Below, in pieces: positions 28,187 through 36,799 of a DNA stretch of 64,000 bases. Each line of letters opens with the position of its first letter. Position 1 is the first letter of the stretch. Below the pieces are notes generated by a model. That model saw only the letters and a list, made by a program, of their open reading frames with translations. It had not been told where the DNA came from and ran no database searches. The position numbers and the translations under genes are program-made. The DNA comes from Halomonas sp. PR-M31 (GTDB taxonomy: Bacteria; Pseudomonadota; Gammaproteobacteria; Pseudomonadales; Halomonadaceae): the NCBI RefSeq assembly GCF_001039575.1, contig NZ_JIBT01000028.1, positions 1 to 64,000 on the forward strand. The letters are read 5' to 3'.

Positions 28187-29442
28187 CGCTTTCCTGTTTT
28201 GAGCTTGGGGAGCGCATGCTCAGCCTCGATGAGGCGCTGACCGCGTTGCAGGAATTGGCTCCAGGGTCGCTTGAAAGTGAAGTTATACCGTTGTCTTCGT
28301 TGTTGAATCGAGTGCTGGCGGAAGACGCAATATCCCCTGTTAATGTGCCGCAAAATACCAATGCCGCAATGGACGGTATTGCCCTGAGCTGGCCGAATGA
28401 CACCCAGACGCGGTTCATGCTTCAAGGTGACGTACTTGCAGGTAGCTGCTTTGAGGACCCTCTTGCCCCGGGTCAGGCGGTGACCATCACTACCGGTGCA
28501 CCGCTACCGCAAGGCGCCGATACCGTCATCATGTCCGAGCAGTTGCTCGTCAAAGAAGAGGGCGCTTCTCGCTGGGTCGAGATAGAGCAGGCGGATCGGG
28601 TACGACAAGGGCAGAACGTACGCAGGGCGGGGGAGGATATTCCCCGAGGATCAATGGCGTTGAAGGCAGGGACTCGCTTGAACCCCCAGCATCTGGGGTT
28701 GCTTGCATCGCTTGGCATGGCCAAGGCGCGGGTCGTGCGTCGTCCCCGTGTCGCTATCTTCTCCACCGGCGATGAAGTGACCGCGCCAGGGGAAACGTTA
28801 CCCCCGGCGGGTATCTTCGATTCCAATCGCTTTTCCTTACGTGGTCTGTTGACGCGACTTGGCTGCGAGGTAGTGGATCTAGGCATTCTTGGGGATGATT
28901 TTGCCGGCATTCGACATGCACTGGATCGTGCAGCACAGACAGCGGATATGGTCATCACCAGCGGGGGCGTATCCGTCGGGCAAGCGGACTGGACCCAAAA
29001 AGCCCTGGACGAAACGGGGCGGCTCGGCTTCTGGCGCATTGCCATTCGCCCCGGTAGACCCCTGGCGTTCGGCACTCTGGGCGCGCGCGAGATTCCCTTT
29101 TTCGGACTGCCGGGCAATCCAGTGGCAGTAATGGTGACCTTCTTGCAGTTCGTGCAGCCCTTGTTGCGTACTCTGCAGGGAGAGCATCAGTGGCAACCCC
29201 GTCGCCTGACGGCGATCGCCGACGAGCCGCTGAAAAGTCGTGAAGGGCGGGTGGATTTTCTACGCGGCATCTACCGCTGCGATGATCAAGGTCGTCTGCA
29301 CGTCAGCATGACCGGTCGCCAAGGCTCGGGGATCCTATCCTCGATGACGGCGGCCAATTGTTTGATCGAGATAGAGGCGCCACGCGCTGAAGTGGCGCAA
29401 GGTGAAACGGTGACTTTACAACCCTTTGGGGAGCTGACATGA
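28183..29442 (+). CDS. moeA: Molybdopterin molybdenumtransferase
   Basis: Inserts molybdate into adenylyl-molybdopterin. The ATG at 28183 has AGGAG seven bases upstream and overlaps the mobB stop. Domains follow MoeA order: N-terminal segment with [25 protein letters not shown], then the MoaB-like catalytic domain with [17 protein letters not shown] and [12 protein letters not shown], and a C-terminal beta domain. 419 aa. The stop overlaps the moaC-moaD start (ATGA). Confidence 0.95.
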   Translation: MTLSCFELGERMLSLDEALTALQELAPGSLESEVIPLSSLLNRVLAEDAISPVNVPQNTNAAMDGIALSWPNDTQTRFMLQGDVLAGSCFEDPLAPGQAVTITTGAPLPQGADTVIMSEQLLVKEEGASRWVEIEQADRVRQGQNVRRAGEDIPRGSMALKAGTRLNPQHLGLLASLGMAKARVVRRPRVAIFSTGDEVTAPGETLPPAGIFDSNRFSLRGLLTRLGCEVVDLGILGDDFAGIRHALDRAAQTADMVITSGGVSVGQADWTQKALDETGRLGFWRIAIRPGRPLAFGTLGAREIPFFGLPGNPVAVMVTFLQFVQPLLRTLQGEHQWQPRRLTAIADEPLKSREGRVDFLRGIYRCDDQGRLHVSMTGRQGSGILSSMTAANCLIEIEAPRAEVAQGETVTLQPFGELT

Positions 29443-30320
29443 GCCTGACGCATCTTAATTCCCGTGGTGAGGCACATATGGTGGACGTCGCCGACAAGAC
29501 CGAAACCCGTCGCGAAGCGGTAGCCGGTGGGCGGATTCATATGCGACCCGAAACCTTGGCGCTGCTAGCCGAGGGCGGCATGCCGAAAGGCGATGTGCTG
29601 GCTACGGCACGTATTGCCGGTATACAGGCAGCCAAACGAACGTCTGAATTGATTCCGCTATGCCATGCTCTGGCACTGTCCAAGGTCAGCGTCGATTTCA
29701 TACTCAATGAAGACGATGCAAGCGTCGATGTGACCGCCATCTGTCGTTTGAACGGCCGCACAGGAGTCGAGATGGAAGCATTGACCGCTGTGTCGGTAGC
29801 CTGTCTGACCCTTTATGACATGTGCAAGGCGGTGGACAAGGATATGAGCATCGAAGGAATTCAATTGCTCTCCAAGACCGGTGGTAAATCCGGAGTTTAT
29901 CAACGATCCCCTAAAGCAAACCGAACGGCCGGCGCATCTTCCATGCAGCCCGATGTCTCTTCGGGAAATGCGGTGGCCGCCAAGGGCGGGGTGCTCGATA
30001 TAGCCCCTATCGTGACAGGTAAATGTTTTGAAGGCAGCGTCAGTGTCACACTGGGAGACGATCGCTCCTGCATCAACGTAAAGTGTCTTGCAGAGCTGCG
30101 TGAACGTCTCGGCGTAAGCGATATCGATGTGGCTTTCACGACACTTTCCGAGCCCACCGTTGCTGGACTGAAAAGCGCTCTTGAACAACAGGATGAGCGC
30201 TTTGCTTTACTACGCGAACAGCGCGTACTGTGTGCTGTCAATCAAGTGATGAGCGCTGAAGACACGCCGCTGACTGCAGGCGATGAGGTTGCTTTTTTTC
30301 CACCGGTGACCGGGGGATGA
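29439..30320 (+). CDS. moaC: MoaC-MoaD fusion: cyclic pyranopterin monophosphate synthase joined to molybdopterin synthase small subunit
   Basis: 293 aa. Residues 1-155 are MoaC, with [16 protein letters not shown], the His of IPLCHAL and the catalytic Lys region [10 protein letters not shown]; this part turns the MoaA product into cPMP. Residues 156-210 are a linker without clear homology. Residues 211-293 are MoaD-like ([14 protein letters not shown]...LCAVNQ...[13 protein letters not shown]), ending in the essential Gly-Gly that is adenylated by MoeB and thiocarboxylated. No separate moaD exists nearby and no frameshift is needed to explain the fusion. The MoaD tail stays free at the C-terminus, so both activities could work. 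It overlaps moeA and moaE by 4 bp each. Confidence 0.9.
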   Translation: MSLTHLNSRGEAHMVDVADKTETRREAVAGGRIHMRPETLALLAEGGMPKGDVLATARIAGIQAAKRTSELIPLCHALALSKVSVDFILNEDDASVDVTAICRLNGRTGVEMEALTAVSVACLTLYDMCKAVDKDMSIEGIQLLSKTGGKSGVYQRSPKANRTAGASSMQPDVSSGNAVAAKGGVLDIAPIVTGKCFEGSVSVTLGDDRSCINVKCLAELRERLGVSDIDVAFTTLSEPTVAGLKSALEQQDERFALLREQRVLCAVNQVMSAEDTPLTAGDEVAFFPPVTGG

Positions 30321-30775
30321 ACATGATCAAGGTACAAACCCAGCCTTTCGATGTAGGCGAGGAACAAAGAGCCTTGCTCGCAGGACGCACGGACATTGGC
30401 GCTGTGGTATGTTTTACCGGCCTAGTGCGTGATTTTAACGAGAGTCCGGAGGTTCAAGGACTGTCTCTTGAGCACTATCCGGGTATGACGGAGCAGGCAC
30501 TTGCCAATATTGTCGTTGAAGCCGAACAGCGCTGGGCACTGCAAGGCGTGCGCTTGATTCATCGTGTTGGGCATCTCGAGCCGGGCGACCCGATCGTACT
30601 GGTGGCGGTTGCCAGCGCTCATCGCCGCAATGCTTTCCAAGCGTGTGATTTCATCATGGATTATCTAAAGACACGAGCCCCTTTTTGGAAAAAAGAGCAC
30701 ACGACCGAGGGGCACTACTGGGTGTCAGAGCGGAGCTCTGACAAGCAGGATGCCAAACGCTGGGAGGTGTCATGA
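30317..30775 (+). CDS. moaE: Molybdopterin synthase large (catalytic) subunit
   Basis: 152 aa; combines with MoaD to add two sulfurs to c[30 protein letters not shown] and [19 protein letters not shown] are MoaE hallmarks, and the catalytic lysines are in [10 protein letters not shown]. It directly follows the MoaD-carrying fusion, overlapping it by 4 bp; an alternative ATG lies two codons inside. It overlaps moaA by 4 bp. Confidence 0.95.
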   Translation: MNMIKVQTQPFDVGEEQRALLAGRTDIGAVVCFTGLVRDFNESPEVQGLSLEHYPGMTEQALANIVVEAEQRWALQGVRLIHRVGHLEPGDPIVLVAVASAHRRNAFQACDFIMDYLKTRAPFWKKEHTTEGHYWVSERSSDKQDAKRWEVS

Positions 30776-31761
30776 CACAGTTGATCGACGATTTTCAGCG
30801 CGTGGTGCGCTATGTCAGAATTTCCGTTACCGATCGCTGCGATTTTCGCTGTGTTTATTGCATGAGCGAGGAAATGACCTTTTTACCTCGCGCGCAGGTT
30901 CTTACCCTGGAGGAGTTGGCGACCGTTGCACGAGCCTTCACCGAACTGGGAGTGGAAAAGATACGACTCACCGGAGGAGAGCCGCTTGTACGTCGTGGAA
31001 TCGATGAGCTGGTAACGGAAATCGGTCAGCTCAATGGTTTAAAGGATTTCGCCATGACCACTAATGGTGCGGGGCTTATCAAACATGCCCCTGCGCTGCG
31101 TAAAGGCGGGTTGCAACGTCTGAATATCAGTCTGGACTCCTTGGATTCGTTGCGCTTCAAACAGCTAACGCGTACCGGCGATCTGAACAAAGTAATCGAT
31201 GGCCTGCACGCGGCCCAGGATGCAGGCTTTGAACGCATCAAATTGAATGCCGTCATCATGAAGGGTAGAAACGATGATGAGGTGCTCGATCTGGTGGAAT
31301 TTGCGCGCAACGAATCCATCGATATCAGCTTTATCGAAGAAATGCCTTTAGGCGATGTGTCGGATCATTCCCGCGCTGAAACCTACTGTTCGAGCGATGA
31401 AGTTCAGGCCATCATCGAATCCCGTCACTCCTTGATGCCAACTACCGAATCCACGCTGGGACCTTCTCGTTATTTTCGCATGGCGGATAGCGCTTCGAGG
31501 GTTGGCTTTATCTCCCCTCATAGCCATAATTTCTGTGCTACCTGCAATCGTGTGCGAGTCACCGTGGAAGGGCGACTTCTTCTTTGCCTGGGTAATGAGC
31601 ATTCTGTCGATTTGCGTGAGACGTTGCGGCGCTATCCCGGCGACATCGAAAGACTCAAGGCACGTATTGTCGATGCCATGTCACTTAAGCCCGAGCGTCA
31701 CCATTTCACGACGGATGGCGATGTACAGGTGGTACGTTTCATGAATATGACCGGTGGTTGA
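30772..31761 (+). CDS. moaA: GTP 3',8-cyclase (radical SAM)
   Basis: First step of molybdopterin synthesis, forming 3',8-cyclo-GTP. 329 aa. The radical-SAM 4Fe-4S motif is CDFRCVYC near residue 24; the second cluster motif is CATCNRVRV with a further Cys in LLLCLG. The C-terminal end is MNMTGG, the Gly-Gly tail needed for activity. LTGGEPLVR is the SAM GGEP motif. Last gene of the cofactor run; a strong terminator follows. Confidence 0.96.
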   Translation: MTQLIDDFQRVVRYVRISVTDRCDFRCVYCMSEEMTFLPRAQVLTLEELATVARAFTELGVEKIRLTGGEPLVRRGIDELVTEIGQLNGLKDFAMTTNGAGLIKHAPALRKGGLQRLNISLDSLDSLRFKQLTRTGDLNKVIDGLHAAQDAGFERIKLNAVIMKGRNDDEVLDLVEFARNESIDISFIEEMPLGDVSDHSRAETYCSSDEVQAIIESRHSLMPTTESTLGPSRYFRMADSASRVGFISPHSHNFCATCNRVRVTVEGRLLLCLGNEHSVDLRETLRRYPGDIERLKARIVDAMSLKPERHHFTTDGDVQVVRFMNMTGG

Positions 31762-31790
31762 AACCCAGCGTCAATTGCTTTTCAGCACTA

Positions 31791-31820
31791 ACAGCGATCA
31801 ATGATCGCTGTTTTTTTTTG
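31791..31820 (+). terminator. Intrinsic terminator after moaA
   Basis: ACAGCGATC / GATCGCTGT hairpin with a short loop and a run of nine T. It closes the tup-mob-moe-moa gene run. Confidence 0.92.
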
Positions 31821-31861
31821 AGTTAATTGTTCTTTTTTTCATTATTAGTGGTGGTCATACC

Positions 31862-31889
31862 TTGTCAATCGGGCAAGTAAGCATATACT
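31862..31889 (+). promoter_or_regulatory. Sigma-70 promoter of the AT-hook protein gene
   Basis: TTGTCA (31862-31867), 16-bp spacer, TATACT (31884-31889), inside an AT-rich stretch. The ATG is about 53 bp further on. Confidence 0.6.
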
Positions 31890-31942
31890 TTTTATGATAA
31901 TAAACTCTATGTAGTCGATGATCTTTGGTGCGGAGGAAGCTA

Positions 31943-32230
31943 ATGTCTACCGAATCCCTTGAAAGAATTGCGCGCAACAAAAATGTGGCTCGTGCTGCTG
32001 CCCGTCAGCTAAGCATGGAGCAATTGCATAAACTCGCAGAAGTCATAAGCGAAGTGATCGAGCAGAAACAGCAGGAAGATCATTACCGGCGCGAGGAAGA
32101 AGAGCAAAAGGCGCGTAAGCTTGCCGAAATCAGAGAAGCCATTAACGACGCCGGTCTCTCTGTTGATGATCTAGTGGGTGAACAACCCCGCCGCCGCCGT
32201 GGACGGCCACCCAAGAATGCCAAATCCTAA
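31943..32230 (+). CDS. Small H-NS-like/AT-hook DNA-binding protein, 95 aa
   Basis: The ATG at 31943 follows GGAGGA. Residues 5-70 are predicted helical and charged (coiled coil rich in Glu/Lys/Arg), resembling the oligomerisation part of H-NS-family proteins; REAINDAGLSVDDLV looks like the H-NS linker helix. The usual H-NS C-terminal DNA-binding domain is missing. Instead the tail has RRRRGRPPKN, an AT-hook (core GRP flanked by basic residues). This suggests a nucleoid protein that binds the minor groove of AT-rich DNA. Family membership is uncertain. It has its own promoter and terminator. Confidence 0.7.
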   Translation: MSTESLERIARNKNVARAAARQLSMEQLHKLAEVISEVIEQKQQEDHYRREEEEQKARKLAEIREAINDAGLSVDDLVGEQPRRRRGRPPKNAKS

Positions 32231-32275
32231 AAACGTCTAAACAGCCGAACAGTCCCCACTACGACATAAGATTAT

Positions 32276-32306
32276 AAGAAGCGGTTTGGCCTTTCCGCTT
32301 CTTTTT
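32276..32306 (+). terminator. Intrinsic terminator after the AT-hook protein gene
   Basis: AAGAAGCGG / CCGCTTCTT stem with a 10-nt loop and a T-run on the plus strand. Confidence 0.85.
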
Positions 32307-32371
32307 GACAACTAGTTTCCACGGCCAGTATTGCGTTAAATCCGTTGTCCCCAGGTCTTTGGATACAGAAA

Positions 32372-34057
32372 TTATTCGGTTTTCGTGATGAAGTTGACTT
32401 CTGCAGGCGTTAGTTGCAGATGCACCGTGGGAAGATGTCGTAGATGCTCTGCAAGCCACTGCATTATCAGAAGTTGTAAGCGCTCACGGAGTTGAACGAG
32501 CGTTGTCTCATTTGCTTTTTCGAGAGTGTTGTCAATCCATTCAGCGAAACTATCTTCATCGAGATCCACTGGAATCGAAGCGTCGATTAGAAGGCGTCCG
32601 ATACGTAGCCAACCGGATGTGTCTGGGGCAACGGCAATCACGATGAAAAGCTCACCAAAACGTTCACGACGATCGCCTTTTGGCGCTTGCAGACCTGCCA
32701 GCGCCTGCACCCGATCGTTTGCGATAATTCTCGGTGTTTGGGAATGGCGTGTTTCCAGGGTCAATCCTTTGTTGTCAAAGCGTATGAGATCACCATTGAC
32801 CGGGATCAGTGGCGCCACTATGCCTCTTGTTTCTGCCAGTTCGCGGTGAGTCTTTTGATGAAAAGCCTCACCGTGAACCGGCAGTAGATAACGCGGTTTG
32901 AGCCATTCGTAGAAGGTGTGCAATTCGTCTCGCGCTGGATGGCCTGACGCATGCAAGTCGGGATGTCCGCCCTCCTCGAAAATGGTGACGTTGAGACGGC
33001 GTAAACCGTTGTGCAAACGCTCGATAAGACGTTCGTTGCCGGGAATAGCCTTGGCAGAGAAGATCACCGTATCGCCATCCTGTAATTCGAAGTCCGGGTG
33101 ACGTCCTTGCGCGAGCCGGGATAACGCGGCGCGTGGCTCGCCCTGGCTGCCGGTGGCAATGACCACGACTTCTTCAGCCGGAAGATAACCAAGATCGCGT
33201 ACCGGCACCAAAGGCGGAAAATCCTCGAGGTAGCCAAGGCCTCGAGCGATACGCACCATGCGTTCCATTGAGCGTCCCATCAAACTTACTCGGCGATTAC
33301 AACGCGTCGCGGCGCGCCCGATGGCAAGTACGCGAGCCAGATTGCTGGCAAAACAGGAAACGATGACGCGCCCCGAGCACTCTCGCAGCGTGTTTTCCAA
33401 TGCTTTGGCAACATCACCTTCGCTTCGAGACCAGCCGGGCACCGGCGCGTTGGTGGAGTCGCCTATTAGCAGATCGATGGGTGCCAGAGAGCGAAAAAGT
33501 GCTTCGTCGATCGCCGATCCAATTACAGGGTCAGGATCGAGTTTCCAATCACCGCTATGCAGCACTCGATGATGGGGTGTGACGAGCAGCAGTGCACAGC
33601 TTTCCGGGATCGAATGAGGAACAGGAAGATAGCGCAAGGTGAACGCGCCGATTTCCAGCGCGTCTCCCGGCTCGATGATTTGGATGGCATCCGCGGCGAG
33701 ACCGCGTTCAACGAACTTGGCGCGCAATAGACCTGCGGCCAGGGGCGTTGCCAGAATAGGACAGCCCCAGTGTGGCCACAGCCAGGCGGCGGCCCCGATA
33801 TGATCCTCGTGGCCGTGGGTGATGACCAAGGCGCGAGGTGTGATGCCCAGCGCCGGGAGACCATCGATGTTGGGTACCTGCAAAGGTGAATCAGGCAGGT
33901 CCTGTCGAATCATCATGCCACAATCGACCGCTACCCAGTCTTCGTCGAAACCGTAAAGGCTCAGGTTCATGCCGATCTCTCCACAACCGCCCAGAGGCAG
34001 GAAATGCAGAGGCGATCGACGGCGTTGACGAAGCTGTACCTGGGTGTGAAGCATCAT
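32372..34057 (-). CDS. RNase J-like metallo-beta-lactamase/beta-CASP ribonuclease
   Basis: 561 aa from the ATG at 34057 (a TTG at 34069 is also possible; neither has a clear ribosome site). LPLGGCGEIGMNL opens the MBL fold. ITHGHEDHIGAA is the zinc-binding HxHxDH motif, and VPHSIPESCA and LHSGDWKLDPDP complete the active site. beta-CASP motifs follow, with the PVHGEAFH His near residue 390. RNase J is a 5'-3' exo/endonuclease central to mRNA turnover in Gram-positives; in gammaproteobacteria it is uncommon and its role is less clear. It is divergent from the CbiM-like gene and monocistronic. Confidence 0.85.
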   Translation of the reverse strand: MMLHTQVQLRQRRRSPLHFLPLGGCGEIGMNLSLYGFDEDWVAVDCGMMIRQDLPDSPLQVPNIDGLPALGITPRALVITHGHEDHIGAAAWLWPHWGCPILATPLAAGLLRAKFVERGLAADAIQIIEPGDALEIGAFTLRYLPVPHSIPESCALLLVTPHHRVLHSGDWKLDPDPVIGSAIDEALFRSLAPIDLLIGDSTNAPVPGWSRSEGDVAKALENTLRECSGRVIVSCFASNLARVLAIGRAATRCNRRVSLMGRSMERMVRIARGLGYLEDFPPLVPVRDLGYLPAEEVVVIATGSQGEPRAALSRLAQGRHPDFELQDGDTVIFSAKAIPGNERLIERLHNGLRRLNVTIFEEGGHPDLHASGHPARDELHTFYEWLKPRYLLPVHGEAFHQKTHRELAETRGIVAPLIPVNGDLIRFDNKGLTLETRHSQTPRIIANDRVQALAGLQAPKGDRRERFGELFIVIAVAPDTSGWLRIGRLLIDASIPVDLDEDSFAEWIDNTLEKANETTLVQLRERLQLLIMQWLAEHLRHLPTVHLQLTPAEVNFITKTE

Positions 34058-34189
34058 AGACACTGGCAAACAAAGAGATTTTTACTATACGTGATGCTGG
34101 GGCGGCGCCACAATGAATGAACGCGGATCATTGTGTTCACAGAGCTGAGTGGTCCGACTATTTTCTTCTCGAGCCTGCATGAGTTTTCC

Positions 34190-34861
34190 ATGTCGTTTGC
34201 TACCGTCGTACTTGCTCCCTGGATGTTGATTTTGACCGCGCTACTCAGTGTGGGCGTGCTGGTCAGGGCCGTTTGGGTATTCCCCTGGCGGCGCTTGGAG
34301 CAGGATCGGCCACTGCAGCATCGGCTGCTGGGTGCCACGGTCTTTGTCATGTTGATGTGGCAGCTACGGGCCCAGGCCATCGACTGGCTTACCCTGCACA
34401 TGGTGTTCACGGTGTTTCTCACCCTGGTATTCACGGCGCCCCTGGCACTGCTGGCCAATGCATTGATCAATCTGGCCATGGTCCTGATAGGTCAGATTGC
34501 CTGGCCCTTGTTGGGGGTCAATATATTGATTACCGGGGTGATACCGGCGCTGATCAGTGTGGCGATCTGGCGTTTGGTGGATCGGCGCATGCCGGATAAT
34601 TTGTTTGTATTTCTTTTCGCCTGTGGCTTCTTTGGTTCCGGATTGGCAACGCTTCTCAGTGGGTTATGCACTATTGGCATCATATGGCTGGGTAGCAACG
34701 ACCCGGAGGTGCTGCGCTTGATAGGGGAGTACGCCCTGTTTCTGCCATTGCTGCTGCCTTCTGAAGCCTTCGTTACCGGTACGATGCTCAGTCTATTGCT
34801 TGTTTATCATCCTCATTGGGTACTGACGTTTGATAGCCATCGCTATATCGATACGAAGTGA
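34190..34861 (+). CDS. CbiM-like energy-coupling-factor type permease
   Basis: 223 aa if started at the ATG 34190; a GTG at 34133 would add 19 residues. Six or so hydrophobic helices are seen, with LTLHMVFTVFLTLVF, ALINLAMVLIGQIAW and LLPSEAFVTGTML, which resemble the CbiM/NikM substrate-capture proteins of group I ECF importers. The typical MHIPDG N-terminus that coordinates Co or Ni is not present, and no CbiQ/CbiO partner is nearby, so this is an orphan membrane protein of unknown substrate. It converges with dinB, 3 bp apart. Confidence 0.65.
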   Translation: MSFATVVLAPWMLILTALLSVGVLVRAVWVFPWRRLEQDRPLQHRLLGATVFVMLMWQLRAQAIDWLTLHMVFTVFLTLVFTAPLALLANALINLAMVLIGQIAWPLLGVNILITGVIPALISVAIWRLVDRRMPDNLFVFLFACGFFGSGLATLLSGLCTIGIIWLGSNDPEVLRLIGEYALFLPLLLPSEAFVTGTMLSLLLVYHPHWVLTFDSHRYIDTK

Positions 34862-34864
34862 AGA

Positions 34865-35920
34865 TTATTGCTGCTCATCGAACAACGTCATCTGTCGCGT
34901 GCTATCCGGGGGCACTAGGCGTACGCCCACGCCGAGCAAGCGTACCGGGCGGCTACGCCGTTTCCAGGCGTCATCAAGCAGCGCGAGAAAGCGTTCTGTC
35001 GATGTTTGTCGACCCATGCCTTCCAGGGTGGTGGTGGAGAAGTCGTTGAAGCGTACCTTGACGAACAGCCCCTTGATTGGCGGATTGCCGTGTCGTTCCA
35101 GCCGCTGCCCTAGCCGCTCTATTAGCGCAGGCAGCTCGGCACGGCACTCGGCAAGCCCGGCCAGATCCCGGTGAAAGGTATTCTCCGCGCTTACGGACTT
35201 GCGTTCACGCTCGACTTTGACCGGGCGATCATCCTGGCCTCGAGCCAGTTCATACAGCCGTGTTCCGAACTTGCCGAAACGTTCGAGCAAGCTATCCAAT
35301 GGCCAATCCCGTAGATCCCTGCAGGTGGCAATGCCCATGTTATGTAGTTTTGCCGCCGTGGCAGGACCAACACCGTGTAGTTTGCCGACGGGCAGAGCAG
35401 CCACGAAGGATTCAATCCCCTCGGGAGTGATGACGTGAAGCCCATCGGGCTTGTCCCAGTCGCTGGCAATCTTGGCCAGGAACTTGCTTGGCGCCACGCC
35501 CACGGACAGCGTGATTCCCGTGCGTTTCAGAGCTTCTTCCTTGAGCCAGTGAGCCATCCAGGTAGCACTACCCTTGAAGCGGGTGACCGCACTGACATCC
35601 AGGAAGGCCTCGTCCAGAGACAGGGGTTCGACCAGCGGTGTCAATTCGTAAAAGATCGCCTGAATACGTTCAGAAACGGCGCGATACCGAGGGAAGTCCG
35701 CTGGCAGCAATGTCAATTCAGGACACAGCCGTAGCGCCTGGGAAGTGGGCATGGCGGAATGAATGCCGAAGACGCGGGCAGGGTAGTTGCAGGTGGCAAT
35801 GACGCCGCGACGATCGGCGCTACCGCCGATCGCCAAGGGAATATCCCGCAGAACCGGGTTGTCATGCATCTCTACGGCGGCATAAAAACAGTCGCAGTCG
35901 GCATGTAGGATCTTGCGCAC
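34865..35920 (-). CDS. dinB: DNA polymerase IV
   Basis: Y-family translesion polymerase. The GTG at 35920 (RKILHADCDCFYAAVEM) is chosen because GAGG lies five bases upstream and it matches the E. coli DinB start; a TTG at 35935 is rejected. Catalytic carboxylates are in HADCDCFYA and PLSLDEAFLDV, with the steric-gate aromatic in CFYA. The HhH region is VGPATAAKLHNMGI. The C-terminus ends in a clamp-binding type motif, MTLFDE. It lies 15 bp after lexA, so it is expected to be SOS-induced as a lexA-dinB operon. Confidence 0.95.
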   Translation of the reverse strand: MRKILHADCDCFYAAVEMHDNPVLRDIPLAIGGSADRRGVIATCNYPARVFGIHSAMPTSQALRLCPELTLLPADFPRYRAVSERIQAIFYELTPLVEPLSLDEAFLDVSAVTRFKGSATWMAHWLKEEALKRTGITLSVGVAPSKFLAKIASDWDKPDGLHVITPEGIESFVAALPVGKLHGVGPATAAKLHNMGIATCRDLRDWPLDSLLERFGKFGTRLYELARGQDDRPVKVERERKSVSAENTFHRDLAGLAECRAELPALIERLGQRLERHGNPPIKGLFVKVRFNDFSTTTLEGMGRQTSTERFLALLDDAWKRRSRPVRLLGVGVRLVPPDSTRQMTLFDEQQ

Positions 35921-35935
35921 GCTAACCTCTGGCAA

Positions 35936-36580
35936 TCAACCGAGGGCTTGGCCATTGCCACCACGAATCACGCCGACCCCTATACCTTCGATCTCGAGAT
36001 GTTCGTGACGTAGATCGATTTCGATGGGAGAGAAATCGCCATTTTCCGGTAGCAACCAGACATGATGGCCATCGCGCTGAATGCGCTTGACGGTAACTTC
36101 GTCTTCCATGCGCGCCACGACGATCTGCCCATCGCGTACCCGGGTGGTCCGGTGTACTGCTAGAAGATCGCCCTCTAGGATACCGATGTCGCGCATGGAG
36201 AGTCCCCTTACGCGCAATAGATAATCGGCGTGCGGGGTAAAGTAGTCCGCTGGTAGCGGGCAATAGCGATCAATGTGGGCTGCGGCCAGCATAGGGCTAC
36301 CGGCAGCGACTTCACCAATGACGGGCAAGCCCTGACTGGTGTCAATGGGGCTTTCTTCGCTTTCCGGCTGCACGAGACGAATGCCACGAGACGTACCGGG
36401 GATCATGCGGATGACGCCTTTCTTGCTCAGCGCCCGCAAATGTTCTTCCGCGGCGTTGGGCGAGCGAAAGCCCAGCGCCCGGGCAATCTCGGCGCGAGTC
36501 GGCGGATAGCCTTGTTCCTGCATGGTCTTGACGATGAAATCGTAAACGTTCTGCTGGCGCGGGGTAAGAGGACGAGTCAT
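35936..36580 (-). CDS. lexA: SOS repressor LexA
   Basis: 214 aa; the start at 36580 has GGAG five bases upstream (a much longer open frame to 37126 is not coding). N-terminal winged [26 protein letters not shown]. The self-cleavage site is the Ala-Gly in GEVAAGSP; the catalytic Ser is in [10 protein letters not shown] and the Lys in TVKRIQ. LexA represses DNA-damage genes until RecA stimulates its cleavage. Two imperfect SOS boxes overlap its promoter, implying autoregulation. Cotranscribed with dinB and divergent from psrA, as in Pseudomonas. Confidence 0.97.
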   Translation of the reverse strand: MTRPLTPRQQNVYDFIVKTMQEQGYPPTRAEIARALGFRSPNAAEEHLRALSKKGVIRMIPGTSRGIRLVQPESEESPIDTSQGLPVIGEVAAGSPMLAAAHIDRYCPLPADYFTPHADYLLRVRGLSMRDIGILEGDLLAVHRTTRVRDGQIVVARMEDEVTVKRIQRDGHHVWLLPENGDFSPIEIDLRHEHLEIEGIGVGVIRGGNGQALG

Positions 36581-36606
36581 GGAGGCTCCGCGATTACCAC
36601 TGGAAT

Positions 36607-36622
36607 TTGTGCAAGTATACAG
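36607..36622 (-). promoter_or_regulatory. LexA box 1 (imperfect)
   Basis: On the minus strand CTGTATACTTGCACAA: the CTGTATA half is perfect and the other half ends CAA instead of CAG. It covers the -10 of the lexA promoter. Confidence 0.6.
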
Positions 36623-36642
36623 CATGTGATTGTATCCAGTAA
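36614..36642 (-). promoter_or_regulatory. lexA-dinB promoter
   Basis: Minus strand: -35 TTACTG (36642-36637), 17-bp spacer, -10 TATACT (36619-36614). Both SOS boxes overlap it, so LexA binding would block RNA polymerase. Confidence 0.5.
36624..36639 (-). promoter_or_regulatory. LexA box 2 (imperfect)
   Basis: On the minus strand CTGGATACAATCACAT: CTG-N10-CAT, one base off the CTG-N10-CAG consensus. It is centred 17 bp from box 1, an arrangement like the double box of E. coli lexA. Confidence 0.5.
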
Positions 36643-36767
36643 TACGGGTTTTGAAATGAATTGCTGAATGAACCGCCACTATACGGGTGCTTATCGAATA
36701 ATTAATTAGCGCCGCAATAGCGTCCGCAGCCGGTATTGAGTAGTCTGAAGCCGATATGCAATGTTTA

Positions 36768-36779
36768 AAACAGGCGTTT
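36768..36779. promoter_or_regulatory. PsrA operator (AAAC-N4-GTTT)
   Basis: AAACAGGCGTTT matches the PsrA palindrome AAAC-N2-4-GTTT known from Pseudomonas. It lies 20 bp before the psrA ATG at 36800, as expected for autorepression. Confidence 0.65.
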
Positions 36780-36799
36780 ACCAGCTCAAGGGACAAGGC

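Noticed and set aside
29900-30070. Separate moaC and moaD genes joined by an indel
   Set aside because: There is no stop, ribosome site or start near the expected MoaD beginning, and both domains share one frame, so a true fusion is simpler.
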